A stretch of DNA of 64,000 bases, taken from positions 620,001-684,000 of the forward strand of contig NZ_CP147917.1 of NCBI RefSeq assembly GCF_039645965.1, given 5' to 3'. The notes beneath the pieces were generated by a model. The model was not told the DNA's origin, ran no database searches, and saw only the letters and a list, made by a program, of their open reading frames with translations. The position numbers and the translations under genes are program-made. Positions 8,490 to 17,863 of the stretch are shown piece after piece; within the stretch, counting starts at the first letter, position 1; each line of letters opens with the position of its first letter. The DNA is from Sulfurimonas sp. HSL3-2 (lineage in GTDB: Bacteria > Campylobacterota > Campylobacteria > Campylobacterales > Sulfurimonadaceae).

Positions 8490-9455
8490 TTATATTATCT
8501 TTTGTAACCTTATAAGTGTGGAGAATAGTATAGCCTCTTTATCGATATTGCTTGACTTAAGTTTGAGTTCTGATGAAAGCAGCAGATCTAACATATTTTT
8601 ATATGTCGAAGGTTTAAACTTTAAGGAAAATGTAGCTTTTTCTTTTAAGATAAACTGCGGCAGATTGTATCCCAGGATCTCGATCGAGTTTGGTGTCCCG
8701 TTTACACGTATATAGATGTTAAAAAGATAGAGCTGCGTTATAAATGCGGTAAGCGCGGTTATTATCCTTATCTCATCTTCACCGCTTTCAAGTATTTTTT
8801 CCAGACTTTCTTTAAAATCATGTTTCATAAGGATCTTGTTTATCAGTTGTTCGATTGTTATTTGAGCCAAGCCGTATACAAGTTCGTCGATATCTTTGGT
8901 GCTGATCTCTTTATTATAGAGTCTTAGCTTTTCCAGTTCAGCCGTTGCAAGAGAGATGTCGTTGTTTTGAGCCTGCAGAAGATGGTTGATGGTGTACTTG
9001 TCCATCTTGATCTCCGCTTTATGAGCTTCATCGGAGATATAAGCGATAGCTTCACCGTGAGTAGGTTCGAAAAAGCGTACGCTCATCCCGCCGGCTTTTG
9101 CGGCAAATGCTTTATCGCAAGTCTTGTAGTCACTTCCATAGTAAGCATAGATAAAACGGTTTGTAGGGTTTTTTTGACATACTTCCACAAGCTTGTCAAG
9201 ATCGGCTTTTGGGACTTTTTTCTCTGTTTTTATGAGCAGGATATTTGCATCTCCAAAGAGGGAACCTTGTGACATATGGGCATATGCAGTCGCAAAGTTA
9301 TACTCATCATGGTACATATTTAGTTTGGAAGCATCTTCCATCTCTGAGAGCAGCTTTGCATATCTGTCTATAAAAAAGTGGCTCTCTCCAAAAAGGATGA
9401 TCGCATTGGAGAGGGTGTTGTTGGTTATATGTTGGTCAAACTCTTTTTTATACAT
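8490..9455 (-). CDS. holA: DNA polymerase III delta subunit
   Basis: Clamp-loader delta subunit (321 residues), which opens the beta clamp. The start MYKKEFDQHI, the N-terminal LFGESHFFIDRYAK, the central LIKTEKKVPKADLDKL and the overall layout fit HolA of this phylum. No nucleotide-binding P-loop is present, as expected. It lies 7 bases after the RNase R gene on the same strand, and the rnr-holA order is common in Campylobacter relatives. Assignment rests on recognition of the family without strict motifs. Confidence 0.85.
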   Translation of the reverse strand: MYKKEFDQHITNNTLSNAIILFGESHFFIDRYAKLLSEMEDASKLNMYHDEYNFATAYAHMSQGSLFGDANILLIKTEKKVPKADLDKLVEVCQKNPTNRFIYAYYGSDYKTCDKAFAAKAGGMSVRFFEPTHGEAIAYISDEAHKAEIKMDKYTINHLLQAQNNDISLATAELEKLRLYNKEISTKDIDELVYGLAQITIEQLINKILMKHDFKESLEKILESGEDEIRIITALTAFITQLYLFNIYIRVNGTPNSIEILGYNLPQFILKEKATFSLKFKPSTYKNMLDLLLSSELKLKSSNIDKEAILFSTLIRLQKII

Positions 9456-9462
9456 CTAGTTA

Positions 9463-11403
9463 TTACTTTGCTATTTTTTGTACTACTGTCGTACTGATCT
9501 TCGTTGTAGCTATATCTACCTCTTCGATGATCACTTCCACGTCATCAAAAAGCATCACAGGGATCTGTGATCTTACATGTAAGGTCGCCCCGACTATCTC
9601 GTCGTTAAGTTTTGCTATGAGATGCGGGTCTGTGGCTTCGATGCGCGCTTTAAACTTCTTACCTACATGTTTGGCTGCCCAGCGTGCATATTTTCTATCC
9701 ATAAAACGGAATTCGACATCCGCACTTTCACGCTCTTTCTCACTTACTGCGATCGTAAGCGACTCTATGTTTCTAAGAACATACGAGCCTTCTTCCGTAT
9801 CGTTTGCTTTGATCGCTTTTATGAGTCTGTGAACGATAAGGTCGGAATAACGGCGGATCGGCGACGTAAAGTGTGTGTATTTCTCAAAACCGAGTCCGAA
9901 GTGTCCGTGGTTGTCCGGTGAGTAACGTGCACGGCGTTGGGCTTGGATGATAAGTGTGTCGACATCAGACTCTATGTTCATCTCTCTTGCTTTTTTCTGG
10001 ATAAAACTGATCGTCTCTTTCATGTTCTCCTGTGGTTCGACAAATATGCCTATACCTGCGAGTTCATTGTAAAGTGATTGGATCTTTGTCTGAGAAGGCG
10101 GTTCATGGATCCTGAAAACGCCTCTTTCATACATCGATGCCGCTGCTTTGTTCGCTAAAAGCATACAATCCTCTATGAGTGAGTGAGAAGGTGTCTCTTC
10201 TGACACAGTCGTAGAGATGATCTCTCCGGCTTGATCAAGTTTCATCTCTATCTCGTCAGACCTGAAGTCAAATCCGACTTTTAAGCGTTTTTCTCTTAGT
10301 CTGTCCGTTACTTTACGAAGAGGATTTATGTAGGCTAAGACCTCTTTTTCTGCATCGTTTTTCGGCTGTAGTCTGCCCTCGAAATACTCATCGATCTCTT
10401 CGTAGTTAAATCTTCTTTTTGAGTGGATGATCGCTTCATAGACATCGCTATGGCTGACTTCTAACGTGTCTCTGTCCAGATGAAGTTCAAAGACATAGCT
10501 GAGTCTGTCCACATGTGGCTGCAAAGAACAGAGAGTCTCACTCAGCTGACGTGGGAGCATCGGGATAGAGCGGTGGGGCAGGTAGATAGAAAAACCTCTG
10601 TACATCGCTTCGGCGTCTATGGGACCGAAAGGTTTTACATATTCGCTTACATCGGCGATGGCGACATAAAGGATATGATTTTTCTCATCCCAGCAGATAG
10701 CATCATCGAAATCTTTTGCAGTGACGGGGTCAATGGTACAAAACGGTAGAGCGCGAAGATCTTTTCTTTCAGGGTAAAAAGAGGCATCTACCTCTTCGAA
10801 CGATTTTGCCAGTGCGATGACTTCATCTGTGAACTGATCATGCTTGTTGTACTGCGCTAAGACTATCTTCTCATCGACTTTCGGGTCATCAAGGTTTCCA
10901 AGGACTTCCATAATCGTAGATGTCAGATTATCGACTTTAAAAACAGTACCAACATCATAACTGCCCAGCTCTTTCTCATCCATGATCACACCTGCGGGAT
11001 GCAGTGTCCTGATATCTAGAAGTGATCTGCGGTTTTCTTTGTATGAGACAAAAGCAACGCTGTAAGTCTGTGCACGTCCTACGACTTCGACGACTTTTGC
11101 ACTAGGAGTCCCGCGTTTTGCAAGCAGTCTTTTTGCTATGACAAGGTCACCGTTCTTGGCATCGCCTAGATCGCCGTCATCTATAAAAAGATCTTTGACA
11201 TTGAGTCCGATACTGTTGAGATAAGCGGTACCGTTTTGAGCTAAAGTTATCTCACCGGCACGGTATTTTGAGTGAAATCTGTATTGAAGACCATCTTTGA
11301 TTACGTAGCTTTTTGCTAGCCAGTCATCTACTTTCGGGCGTTCTTCCGATGTTATATCTTGGTCGTAAAGACCAAGGGTAAGGCGTATTAGAAGAGATTT
11401 CAA
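9463..11403 (-). CDS. rnr: Ribonuclease R (RNB family)
   Basis: A 3'-5' exoribonuclease that degrades structured RNA. The catalytic RNB domain (about 205-530) carries the metal-binding signature DPVTAKDFDDAICW with its clustered aspartates, and HFTSPIRRYSDLIVHR near its end. A cold-shock-like region precedes it and an S1-like region closes the protein. At 646 residues it is the short RNase R form normal in Campylobacterota. The gene begins 3 bases after the HDOD gene stop. Confidence 0.93.
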   Translation of the reverse strand: MKSLLIRLTLGLYDQDITSEERPKVDDWLAKSYVIKDGLQYRFHSKYRAGEITLAQNGTAYLNSIGLNVKDLFIDDGDLGDAKNGDLVIAKRLLAKRGTPSAKVVEVVGRAQTYSVAFVSYKENRRSLLDIRTLHPAGVIMDEKELGSYDVGTVFKVDNLTSTIMEVLGNLDDPKVDEKIVLAQYNKHDQFTDEVIALAKSFEEVDASFYPERKDLRALPFCTIDPVTAKDFDDAICWDEKNHILYVAIADVSEYVKPFGPIDAEAMYRGFSIYLPHRSIPMLPRQLSETLCSLQPHVDRLSYVFELHLDRDTLEVSHSDVYEAIIHSKRRFNYEEIDEYFEGRLQPKNDAEKEVLAYINPLRKVTDRLREKRLKVGFDFRSDEIEMKLDQAGEIISTTVSEETPSHSLIEDCMLLANKAAASMYERGVFRIHEPPSQTKIQSLYNELAGIGIFVEPQENMKETISFIQKKAREMNIESDVDTLIIQAQRRARYSPDNHGHFGLGFEKYTHFTSPIRRYSDLIVHRLIKAIKANDTEEGSYVLRNIESLTIAVSEKERESADVEFRFMDRKYARWAAKHVGKKFKARIEATDPHLIAKLNDEIVGATLHVRSQIPVMLFDDVEVIIEEVDIATTKISTTVVQKIAK

Positions 11404-11406
11404 TTG

Positions 11407-12210
11407 TTAAGCAAGTATATTTTCGATAGCTTTTTCAAAGCTTTCCATATCTAGACCGTATTTGGTAACAAGGGCTTTAGCTTCTTCTATACTAGCTTCT
11501 GTAACAACTCCGTTTATAGGAACTGCAACGCGGACTACATGTAGACTCTGTGCAGCTTTTTTGATCTCATCGCTGGCATTTTCAGGATCCATACAATTTT
11601 TTATCGTCTCAACCAGTTTCTCTTCAAATTTCCAGTGAGTAAAAATAGTCGCACTTACTTCAGGTGTATTTACTCCCGCTACTTCCATTTCGGCAGCTTC
11701 AACATTTTGAAGTTCTTTAAGAGAATCTCTAAACTTCTCTTGCAGTTTTTCTTCGATAAGGTATTGTGAGATCAATACCTTGCCGATCTCGACTAAGAAT
11801 GCCGCTGCTGAAAGTGTACCGAGTAGTTTCGGATCTTTTTTGATGTACCAAGATGTTACTAGTGCATGCTGCTTTTTAGAGAGCTCGGCAAACTCTGCAT
11901 TGGTGATGCCATATGATGAAAGATCTAACGGAAAACTTTTCTTAACGATACTCGCAAGTGCAAAACCGCGTACAGTACCCATACCGAAAAGTCCTACGGC
12001 TTGACTGATCGCATTGATCTCGCGTGAGAACCCGTAAAGCGGAGAATTTGCCGCTTTTAAGATGTCTGCAGTTAAAAGAGGGTCTTTTTCTAGGATCTTC
12101 ACCATATCGTTAAATGTCGAGTTAGGATTTTGATATACAGCTTCTATCTGCATTGCAGATTCCGGAAGAGGGGGAAGTTGTCTTATCTGTTGAAGTAGTC
12201 TATCGTTCAT
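11407..12210 (-). CDS. HDOD domain signalling protein
   Basis: A 267-residue soluble protein with an HDOD domain (about 10-200), recognised by LPPLPESAMQIEAVYQNP, ILEKDPLLTADILKAANSPLYG and ISQAVGLFGMGTVRGFAL. HDOD proteins are catalytically dead HD-domain relatives found in signalling and stress pathways; the metal-binding HD pair is absent. It is encoded upstream of rnr and holA on one strand. Its target is not evident. A possible -10 (TATAAT on the minus strand, 12249-12244) precedes it. Confidence 0.85.
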   Translation of the reverse strand: MNDRLLQQIRQLPPLPESAMQIEAVYQNPNSTFNDMVKILEKDPLLTADILKAANSPLYGFSREINAISQAVGLFGMGTVRGFALASIVKKSFPLDLSSYGITNAEFAELSKKQHALVTSWYIKKDPKLLGTLSAAAFLVEIGKVLISQYLIEEKLQEKFRDSLKELQNVEAAEMEVAGVNTPEVSATIFTHWKFEEKLVETIKNCMDPENASDEIKKAAQSLHVVRVAVPINGVVTEASIEEAKALVTKYGLDMESFEKAIENILA

Positions 12211-12343
12211 ATATATTATCCTGTAACCGTTTATTTTAATAGTATTATATTACAGCAAACGTAAAGTAAAATTAAAATTAAAATTAAATATGATAAAATC
12301 TCTAAAAACTAACCTGTTTTATGAATTTTATATCATAAATTTA

Positions 12344-12349
12344 TATAAT
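12344..12349 (+). promoter_or_regulatory. Putative -10 element
   Basis: TATAAT 32 bases before the start of the small gene at 12381, in an AT-rich divergent intergenic region that also carries about three copies of the hexamer AAATTA (12268-12288). Confidence 0.45.
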
Positions 12350-12380
12350 ACGTTTTTAGTTAAAGAAAAGGAAAATATAG

Positions 12381-12713
12381 ATGCAGACAAGTGCAATGTT
12401 AAATCAACTGGGATATACGCCGAACGAGACTTTAGTAGAACAGTACAGACGTATAAAACAAAATACCGCAGGATATGAAAAAATAGAAAAACATATTATG
12501 GATCTGAACGATTCACTAAAACATATCGGCGGCTATATCGCAATGTCAAACTCAAACGATTTTTTAAAGATAAAAGTGGAATCGGCAAACGAAGCTTTGA
12601 GAGAAGAAGCGATGGAAAAGATAAAACATTTTGAAGAAAAATTTAAAGTAGAACTTAAAAAAGTTGATGGAAAAGATACATTTTACATTATAGGTTTCGG
12701 CAAGGAACTGTAA
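12381..12713 (+). CDS. Conserved-looking small protein, unknown
   Basis: A 110-residue soluble, charged protein I do not recognise. It looks mostly helical (about 20-95, with heptad-like spacing) and ends in a short beta-like YIIGFGKEL. No signal peptide, cysteines or catalytic motif. The start follows AAAAGGAAAATATAG, a good ribosome-binding site, and the coding bias matches neighbours, so it is a real gene. It stands directly before a Gre-type elongation factor, one base apart, so co-transcription is likely. Confidence 0.65.
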   Translation: MQTSAMLNQLGYTPNETLVEQYRRIKQNTAGYEKIEKHIMDLNDSLKHIGGYIAMSNSNDFLKIKVESANEALREEAMEKIKHFEEKFKVELKKVDGKDTFYIIGFGKEL

Positions 12714-12714
12714 T

Positions 12715-13239
12715 TTGAAAGAACCGATGACACTCGAAGGGTACGATCTTCTTTTAGAAGAGTTTAAATACCTTCTTGAGGTCGAAAAACCTCGCGTCAC
12801 CCATGAAAAACAGGTCGCCGCTGCTCAAGGCGACAGAAGTGAAAATGCCGAGTATCATGCGGCAAAAGAGCAGCTTCGCCACATCGATAAAAGACTTTTT
12901 TATCTTAACTCCATGATAGAAAAAGCCGTAGTCATCGATCCCTCGACGCTAGACCATTCCCGCGTTCATTTTGGTGCTACTGTCGAAGTGGAAAACCTTG
13001 CAGATGACAAAGTGGAAAAATACACGATATGCGGAGTCTTGGAAGCTGAACCGGAAAACGGACTTATCTCTGTGCACTCTCCATTGGCAAAGGCATTGAT
13101 CGGAAAGTCTGAAGAGGATCAGTTCATCATAAATCTTCCCGGCGGTAAAAAAGAGTATGAGGTCGTGAGTATCTCATATACTCCGATATTTAGCCTTAAA
13201 AAGTCTATCCGAACCGTGAAAGATTTCGGATTTCATTAA
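12715..13239 (+). CDS. Transcript cleavage factor GreA/GreB family
   Basis: Rescues backtracked RNA polymerase by stimulating cleavage of the nascent transcript. The N-terminal coiled coil has the acidic tip region GDRSENAEYHAAKEQLRHID; the C-terminal FKBP-like domain has VHFGATVEVEN and ISVHSPLAKALIGK, which is closer to GreB than to GreA. About 15 residues extend past the usual C-terminus. TTG 12715 is the likely start because it restores the usual KEPMT N-terminus; ATG 12727 is the alternative. Whether a second Gre gene exists elsewhere cannot be judged here. Confidence 0.85.
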   Translation: MKEPMTLEGYDLLLEEFKYLLEVEKPRVTHEKQVAAAQGDRSENAEYHAAKEQLRHIDKRLFYLNSMIEKAVVIDPSTLDHSRVHFGATVEVENLADDKVEKYTICGVLEAEPENGLISVHSPLAKALIGKSEEDQFIINLPGGKKEYEVVSISYTPIFSLKKSIRTVKDFGFH

Positions 13240-13305
13240 AATTTACTTTATTTTTGGTAAAATGGTTTTTTGCTTAGAAACATTTTTCAACCAAAATGAG
13301 TAAAC

Positions 13306-15222
13306 ATGAATGAGTACAAACTATTTAAAAATACGATTTTTCATATCTTCGCACTGTTCATTCTCATAACTGTAGGCCGGCTGATCTACGACTATAAGTC
13401 TACAGTTCACGGTGAATATCAATTTGTTAATGAGCATAGACTTTCTTTGGATCATGAAAAATCCTCCTTAGAAAAATTTTACAACTCCGCATCCGTAGAT
13501 ATACTGTCACTCTTTGTGATCTTTGTCGTTATGTCATTGCTCGTTGCAAGATACAACAGATCAAATAGATTCTTAAATCACTCTCTTTTGGAACGTACAC
13601 AGGAAGTGGACTCTCAAAACAAATTTTTAAGCAGTTATCTTCAAGCTCTGGATAGCAGTTCTGTACTTACAAAGACGGATAAAAACGGTGTTATCACCTA
13701 TGCAAATGATAAGTTTTTGGAAGAAACAGGCTTTGATTATCATGAAGTGATAGGGAAGACGCATAACATTATAAGACATCCGGAGACCTCTGATGAGATG
13801 TATGAAGATATGTGGAAGACCATAAAAGCAAAAAAAGTGTGGTCCGCAGTTATAAAAGGGCTGAAAAAAGACAAAAATACGACTTTTATCAGTAAGGTGT
13901 CTATCATCCCGATCGTAGATAAAGACGACAAGATCGTGGAGTTTCTTTCACCTAGAGTAGATATCACTGAGCTTGTAGAGAAGAAGGAAGAGCTGGAACG
14001 TTCCTTAGTCACGGACAATCTGACAAATCTTCCAAATAGAAACCAGCTGATAAAAGATGTTATCAAGTATGATGAACTCGAATGTATAAATCTGGCACTG
14101 ATAAATATAGACAGGTTTAAAGAGATAAATGATTTTTACGGTTACGATATAGCCGATAAAGTCCTGCTCCAAGTCGCATATAAGTTACAAGACTTAGCTT
14201 CAAAGATAGGGTTTAAAGTATATAAACTTCCGAGTGACGAGTATGCAGTTTTTTCTTCTACATGCGGTGATCCGCATGATTTTCACAAGTATATAAAAGG
14301 GATCATCGATGATCTCATGCAGACAAAGTTCGAGATCAAAGATCAGGAGATCATCATACACGTAAGTTGCGGTATTGCCACAAACGCAAGACCGATCATG
14401 GTAAAAGCGGATATGGCTCTGCAGCGTGCTAAGTCAAGCAAGAAAAATCTGGTCGAGTACGATGACTCTCTGGATATGGAGAAAAATATATCTGAAAATA
14501 TCAAGGGTATTTCCATGATCAAGTCGGCGATAAAGAACAATCAGATAGTCCCGTATTTCCAGCCGATCTATAACCTAGAGACAAACAAGATAGAGAAGTA
14601 CGAGTCATTAGCAAGGATCGTAGAAGATGATTCCAATGTGATCCTTCCGTTGTCATTCATTGATATCGCCATCAAGTCAAAGCTGTATCCGAACATAACA
14701 AGAGCGATCCTCTTTAAGACGTTTGAGTTTTTTAAAGATAAAGACTATGAGTTCTCCATCAACTGTTCGATGGAAGATATCTCAAACAGAGCAGTCGTTC
14801 AGTATATCTTGGATAATCTCAAAGAGTTTAAGCATCCGGAAAAAGTCGTTTTCGAACTGCTTGAGACCGAAGAGGTAAAAGACTATAAGATCTTAAAAGA
14901 TTTTATCGATCAGGTCAAAAAGTTCGGATCTAAGATCGCCGTGGATGATTTTGGAAGCGGATACTCCAATTTTGCACATATCTTAGAGCTTAATATCGAT
15001 TACCTCAAGATAGACTCCTCCCTTGTCAGAAATATATTGACAGACAGAAACTCTAAGATCATCACCCAGTCCATCATAAACTTCGCAAAAGATATGGGAG
15101 TCAAGACCATTGCAGAGTTTGTAGAAGACAAAGAGAGTATGGAGCTTTTACGAGAGATGGGAGCTGACTACATACAAGGCTATTACATCGGAGAACCGAC
15201 AGACGGTTTGAACTATTCATAG
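13306..15222 (+). CDS. Membrane PAS-GGDEF-EAL protein, likely c-di-GMP phosphodiesterase
   Basis: A 638-residue inner-membrane signalling protein: membrane segments at about 11-28 and 65-82, a PAS domain at about 110-225, GGDEF-like 232-395 and EAL 400-635. The PAS carries NIIRHPETSDEMYEDMW as in Aer-type redox (FAD) PAS domains. The GGDEF signature is replaced by PSDEY (309-313), so cyclase activity is unlikely. The EAL signature reads ESL (433-435), but the catalytic glutamate, NCSMED, FELLETE, DDFGSGYSN and QGYYIGEP are kept, so phosphodiesterase activity is plausible. The GGDEF-like part could bind GTP to regulate it. It has its own promoter region, so it is probably a single-gene unit. 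Confidence 0.88.
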   Translation: MNEYKLFKNTIFHIFALFILITVGRLIYDYKSTVHGEYQFVNEHRLSLDHEKSSLEKFYNSASVDILSLFVIFVVMSLLVARYNRSNRFLNHSLLERTQEVDSQNKFLSSYLQALDSSSVLTKTDKNGVITYANDKFLEETGFDYHEVIGKTHNIIRHPETSDEMYEDMWKTIKAKKVWSAVIKGLKKDKNTTFISKVSIIPIVDKDDKIVEFLSPRVDITELVEKKEELERSLVTDNLTNLPNRNQLIKDVIKYDELECINLALINIDRFKEINDFYGYDIADKVLLQVAYKLQDLASKIGFKVYKLPSDEYAVFSSTCGDPHDFHKYIKGIIDDLMQTKFEIKDQEIIIHVSCGIATNARPIMVKADMALQRAKSSKKNLVEYDDSLDMEKNISENIKGISMIKSAIKNNQIVPYFQPIYNLETNKIEKYESLARIVEDDSNVILPLSFIDIAIKSKLYPNITRAILFKTFEFFKDKDYEFSINCSMEDISNRAVVQYILDNLKEFKHPEKVVFELLETEEVKDYKILKDFIDQVKKFGSKIAVDDFGSGYSNFAHILELNIDYLKIDSSLVRNILTDRNSKIITQSIINFAKDMGVKTIAEFVEDKESMELLREMGADYIQGYYIGEPTDGLNYS

Positions 15223-15267
15223 ATCAAAAAGATTTTTTGTTTCATAAAATTTTTACCACTATTTAGA

Positions 15268-15273
15268 TATAAT
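15268..15273 (+). promoter_or_regulatory. Putative -10 element before purL
   Basis: TATAAT 34 bases before the GTG start of purL, after a T-rich tract. No PurR-like operator is recognisable. Confidence 0.5.
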
Positions 15274-15307
15274 CTGCGTTTAAAAACCAAAACTTTAGGA
15301 ACAGTAC

Positions 15308-17521
15308 GTGAGCCAACAACTTGAAAATATAGATACATTATTATCTCAGCATAAGCTTTCTCAGCTAGATTACGCAAACATCAAAAAGATCTTAGGTCGT
15401 GAACCAAACTTGGTAGAACTTGGGATATTCTCAGCGATGTGGAGCGAACACTGTAGTTATAAATCTTCTAAAAAATATCTAAGAGGCTTTCCTACTGAAG
15501 CTCCGTGGGTCATTCAAGGTCCGGGAGAAAATGCAGGTGTCATCGATATCGGCGGCGGATATGCAGCCGTATTTAAAATGGAGTCACACAACCACCCGAG
15601 TTTTATCGAGCCGTACCAAGGTGCAGCAACAGGTGTGGGCGGGATCATGCGTGACGTCTTTACTATGGGCGCTCGTCCTATAGCAAACCTAAACGCACTT
15701 CGTTTTGGAAATGTCCTTCGCGGCGACAAAGTCAGCGCACACCAACGTTTTTTGGTTCGTGGTGTAGTTGAAGGGATCGGTGGATACGGTAACTGTATGG
15801 GTGTACCGACTATCGGTGGTGAGACAAGTTTTGACGATTGTTACAACGGGAACATCCTTGTCAACGCGTTTACTTTGGGTCTTGCAAAAAGCGATGAGAT
15901 ATTTTACGGAAAGGCTGAGGGTATCGGCAATCCTGTTATCTATGTAGGAAGTAAGACTGGACGCGACGGTCTTGGCGGAGCTGTTATGAGTTCTGACAGT
16001 TTTACAGAGGAGTCTAAATCTCTTCGTCCGACTGTTCAAGTGGGTGACCCGTTCACTGAGAAACTTCTTCTAGAAGCTTGTCTGGAACTTTTCAAGACTG
16101 ACTACGTCGTAGGTATCCAGGATATGGGTGCGGCAGGTCTAACTTCTAGCTCGTTTGAGATGGCTGGACGTTCAGGTTCAGGTATGATCATGCACCTTGA
16201 CAAAGTACCGGCTCGCGAAGAGGGGATGACTCCTTATGAGTTCATGCTTTCAGAAAGCCAAGAGCGTATGCTTCTTTGTGCGAAAAAAGGAAGTGAACAA
16301 GCGATCATAGACATCTTTGAAAAATGGGACCTTGACGCTGCTGTTGTAGGTGAAGTAACAAACACTGGAAGAATGGAGCTTTTCTGGCACGGAGAAAAAT
16401 GTGCAGACGTTCCTGTTGACCCTGTAAGTGAAGAAGCACCGGTACTTGACCGTCCGACTACTCGTCCTCTTTACCTAGACGAGATCCGTGACGTGACACT
16501 GAACGATTTTGACAAAGTAAGCAACCAAGACGCGTTTGCTAAACTTATAAAATCTATGGAAGTGGTAGACAAGTCTTGGATATATGAGCAGTACGACTCT
16601 ATGGTACAGACGAACACGATCAAAAAAGGCGGAAGTCTAGACGCTTCTGTTATCCGTGTAAAAGAAAACGGTGCTGCACTTGCTATGAGTGCTGACTGTA
16701 ACGTTCGTTACTGTTATGTTGACCCGAGAAACGGTGCTGCAGCTGCGGTTATCGAGAGCGGAAGAAACGTAGCGATGTCAGGTGCAAGACCACTTGCGAT
16801 CACTGACTGTCTAAACTACGGAAACCCTGAGAACCCTGAAGTAATGTGGCAGTTCGCACAAGGGTGTGAAGGTATCAAAGAAGCGTGTGCAGAGCTTACG
16901 ACTCCGGTCATCGGCGGAAACGTTTCTCTTTACAACGAGACTGACAAGATCTCTGTTTTCCCTACACCGTCAATCGCGACTGTAGGTGTGAACGAAGACC
17001 AGAACAAAGTGTTGATGTCAAGTTTTCAAAAAGAGGGCAACATCCTTTACCTTGTAGGGGATACAAAAAGCGAGTTCGGCGGATCTCTTTACATGAAAGA
17101 GCTTTACAACGTTGTTGCAGGAAAAATGCCTGAGATCAACTACGTAAAAGAACTTGCACTTTGGGACCTAGTCATCGAAGCAAACAAAAAAGGTCTGCTT
17201 GAGTGTGCTAAAGACTGTAGCTCAGGCGGTGCGGCGATGGCACTGGCTAAGATGAGTGCGGTAAGCGGTCTTGGATGTAACGCAGGTATGGACGTAACAG
17301 ATGAGAGAGATATCTTCTCAGAGAGTTTCTCACGCGCTATCATAGAAGTAAAACCTGAGAACGCTAAAGCGTTTGAAGAGATGGCTTCAAAACTTACTTG
17401 TCAGAAGATAGGTACAGTAGGCGGAGAACACTTTACATGTAACAATGTTTTCATGTCTATGGCAGAACTTCAAGATAACTTCTTCAATACATTCAAAACA
17501 GTTATAGAGAGCGATCTGTAA
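15308..17521 (+). CDS. purL: FGAM synthase subunit PurL
   Basis: Phosphoribosylformylglycinamidine synthase, large subunit, which converts FGAR to FGAM in purine synthesis. The 737-residue length is the small PurL type that works with PurQ and PurS. Motifs include [12 protein letters not shown] near 45, the nucleotide-binding [19 protein letters not shown] near 95, and [15 protein letters not shown]. The start is GTG at 15308, preceded by TTAGGAACA. Codon use is distinctly optimised compared with neighbours, suggesting high expression. purQ and purS are not in this window. Confidence 0.97.
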   Translation: MSQQLENIDTLLSQHKLSQLDYANIKKILGREPNLVELGIFSAMWSEHCSYKSSKKYLRGFPTEAPWVIQGPGENAGVIDIGGGYAAVFKMESHNHPSFIEPYQGAATGVGGIMRDVFTMGARPIANLNALRFGNVLRGDKVSAHQRFLVRGVVEGIGGYGNCMGVPTIGGETSFDDCYNGNILVNAFTLGLAKSDEIFYGKAEGIGNPVIYVGSKTGRDGLGGAVMSSDSFTEESKSLRPTVQVGDPFTEKLLLEACLELFKTDYVVGIQDMGAAGLTSSSFEMAGRSGSGMIMHLDKVPAREEGMTPYEFMLSESQERMLLCAKKGSEQAIIDIFEKWDLDAAVVGEVTNTGRMELFWHGEKCADVPVDPVSEEAPVLDRPTTRPLYLDEIRDVTLNDFDKVSNQDAFAKLIKSMEVVDKSWIYEQYDSMVQTNTIKKGGSLDASVIRVKENGAALAMSADCNVRYCYVDPRNGAAAAVIESGRNVAMSGARPLAITDCLNYGNPENPEVMWQFAQGCEGIKEACAELTTPVIGGNVSLYNETDKISVFPTPSIATVGVNEDQNKVLMSSFQKEGNILYLVGDTKSEFGGSLYMKELYNVVAGKMPEINYVKELALWDLVIEANKKGLLECAKDCSSGGAAMALAKMSAVSGLGCNAGMDVTDERDIFSESFSRAIIEVKPENAKAFEEMASKLTCQKIGTVGGEHFTCNNVFMSMAELQDNFFNTFKTVIESDL

Positions 17522-17573
17522 TCCCTCTCTAAACAACTCTTTTTCTATTTAAATAAATACTTTATTAGAGTTT

Positions 17574-17600
17574 ACAGTTGCCGTAGATACGGCAGGCTGT
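17574..17600. terminator. Hairpin between purL and the 45-aa gene
   Basis: TGCCGT-AGAT-ACGGCA forms a perfect 6-bp stem, flanked by ACAG/CTGT that can extend it. It lies between convergent purL and the small secreted-protein gene and may end either transcript, though the U-run after it is weak on both strands. Confidence 0.45.
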
Positions 17601-17602
17601 GA

Positions 17603-17740
17603 CTAGAAAAACTCCATCAAAAGATGCGGTGACCAGTCTGGGATGTAGATACCTGCATCTTCATACTCCGCCATATGGTGAGCTGAAGCAGAAGCTGCCA
17701 AAGCAGCCGTTACCAATAACGTCAATATAATTTTTTTCAT
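17603..17740 (-). CDS. 45-residue secreted small protein, unknown
   Basis: A short gene supported by three signals. It has a strong ribosome-binding site (AAAGGAGACATT before ATG). Residues 1-20 are a textbook signal peptide, MKKIILTLLVTA continuing to SASA, with cleavage probably before HHMAEYED. A 25-residue mature part ends in PDWSPHLLMEFF. The mature peptide has two leading histidines, several acids and an aromatic-rich end, so it could bind metal or sit at the membrane. It is divergent from a ZIP-type metal transporter 123 bases away, which hints at, but does not prove, a link to metals. I know no named family. Confidence 0.7.
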   Translation of the reverse strand: MKKIILTLLVTAALAASASAHHMAEYEDAGIYIPDWSPHLLMEFF

Positions 17741-17782
17741 AATGTCTCCTTTGTTTTGACTGCAGAAGTATAACTGTGTAAC

Positions 17783-17799
17783 GTTAGCGGAGTGTTAGC
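17783..17799. promoter_or_regulatory. Direct repeat GTTAGC, 11-bp period
   Basis: Two GTTAGC copies (17783-17788 and 17794-17799), exactly one helical turn apart, lie in the region between the small secreted-protein gene and the ZIP transporter. That spacing is typical of OmpR/PhoB-family regulator sites. It is upstream of both divergent genes. No regulator can be named from sequence. Confidence 0.35.
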
Positions 17800-17863
17800 A
17801 TATTTTATGACATGCCATAAGTGTGATATACTTTGTATCATGGACACACAAAGGTGTTGACGT

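Noticed and set aside
12268-12288. Short AAATTA repeat as a CRISPR or phase-variable tract
   Set aside because: Only about three copies in an AT-rich spacer outside coding sequence; too short for either reading.
12290-12478. 62-codon open frame on the + strand before the small unknown gene
   Set aside because: It begins without a ribosome-binding site in an AT-rich promoter region and overlaps the better supported gene at 12381, which has AAAAGGAAAA upstream and normal codon use.
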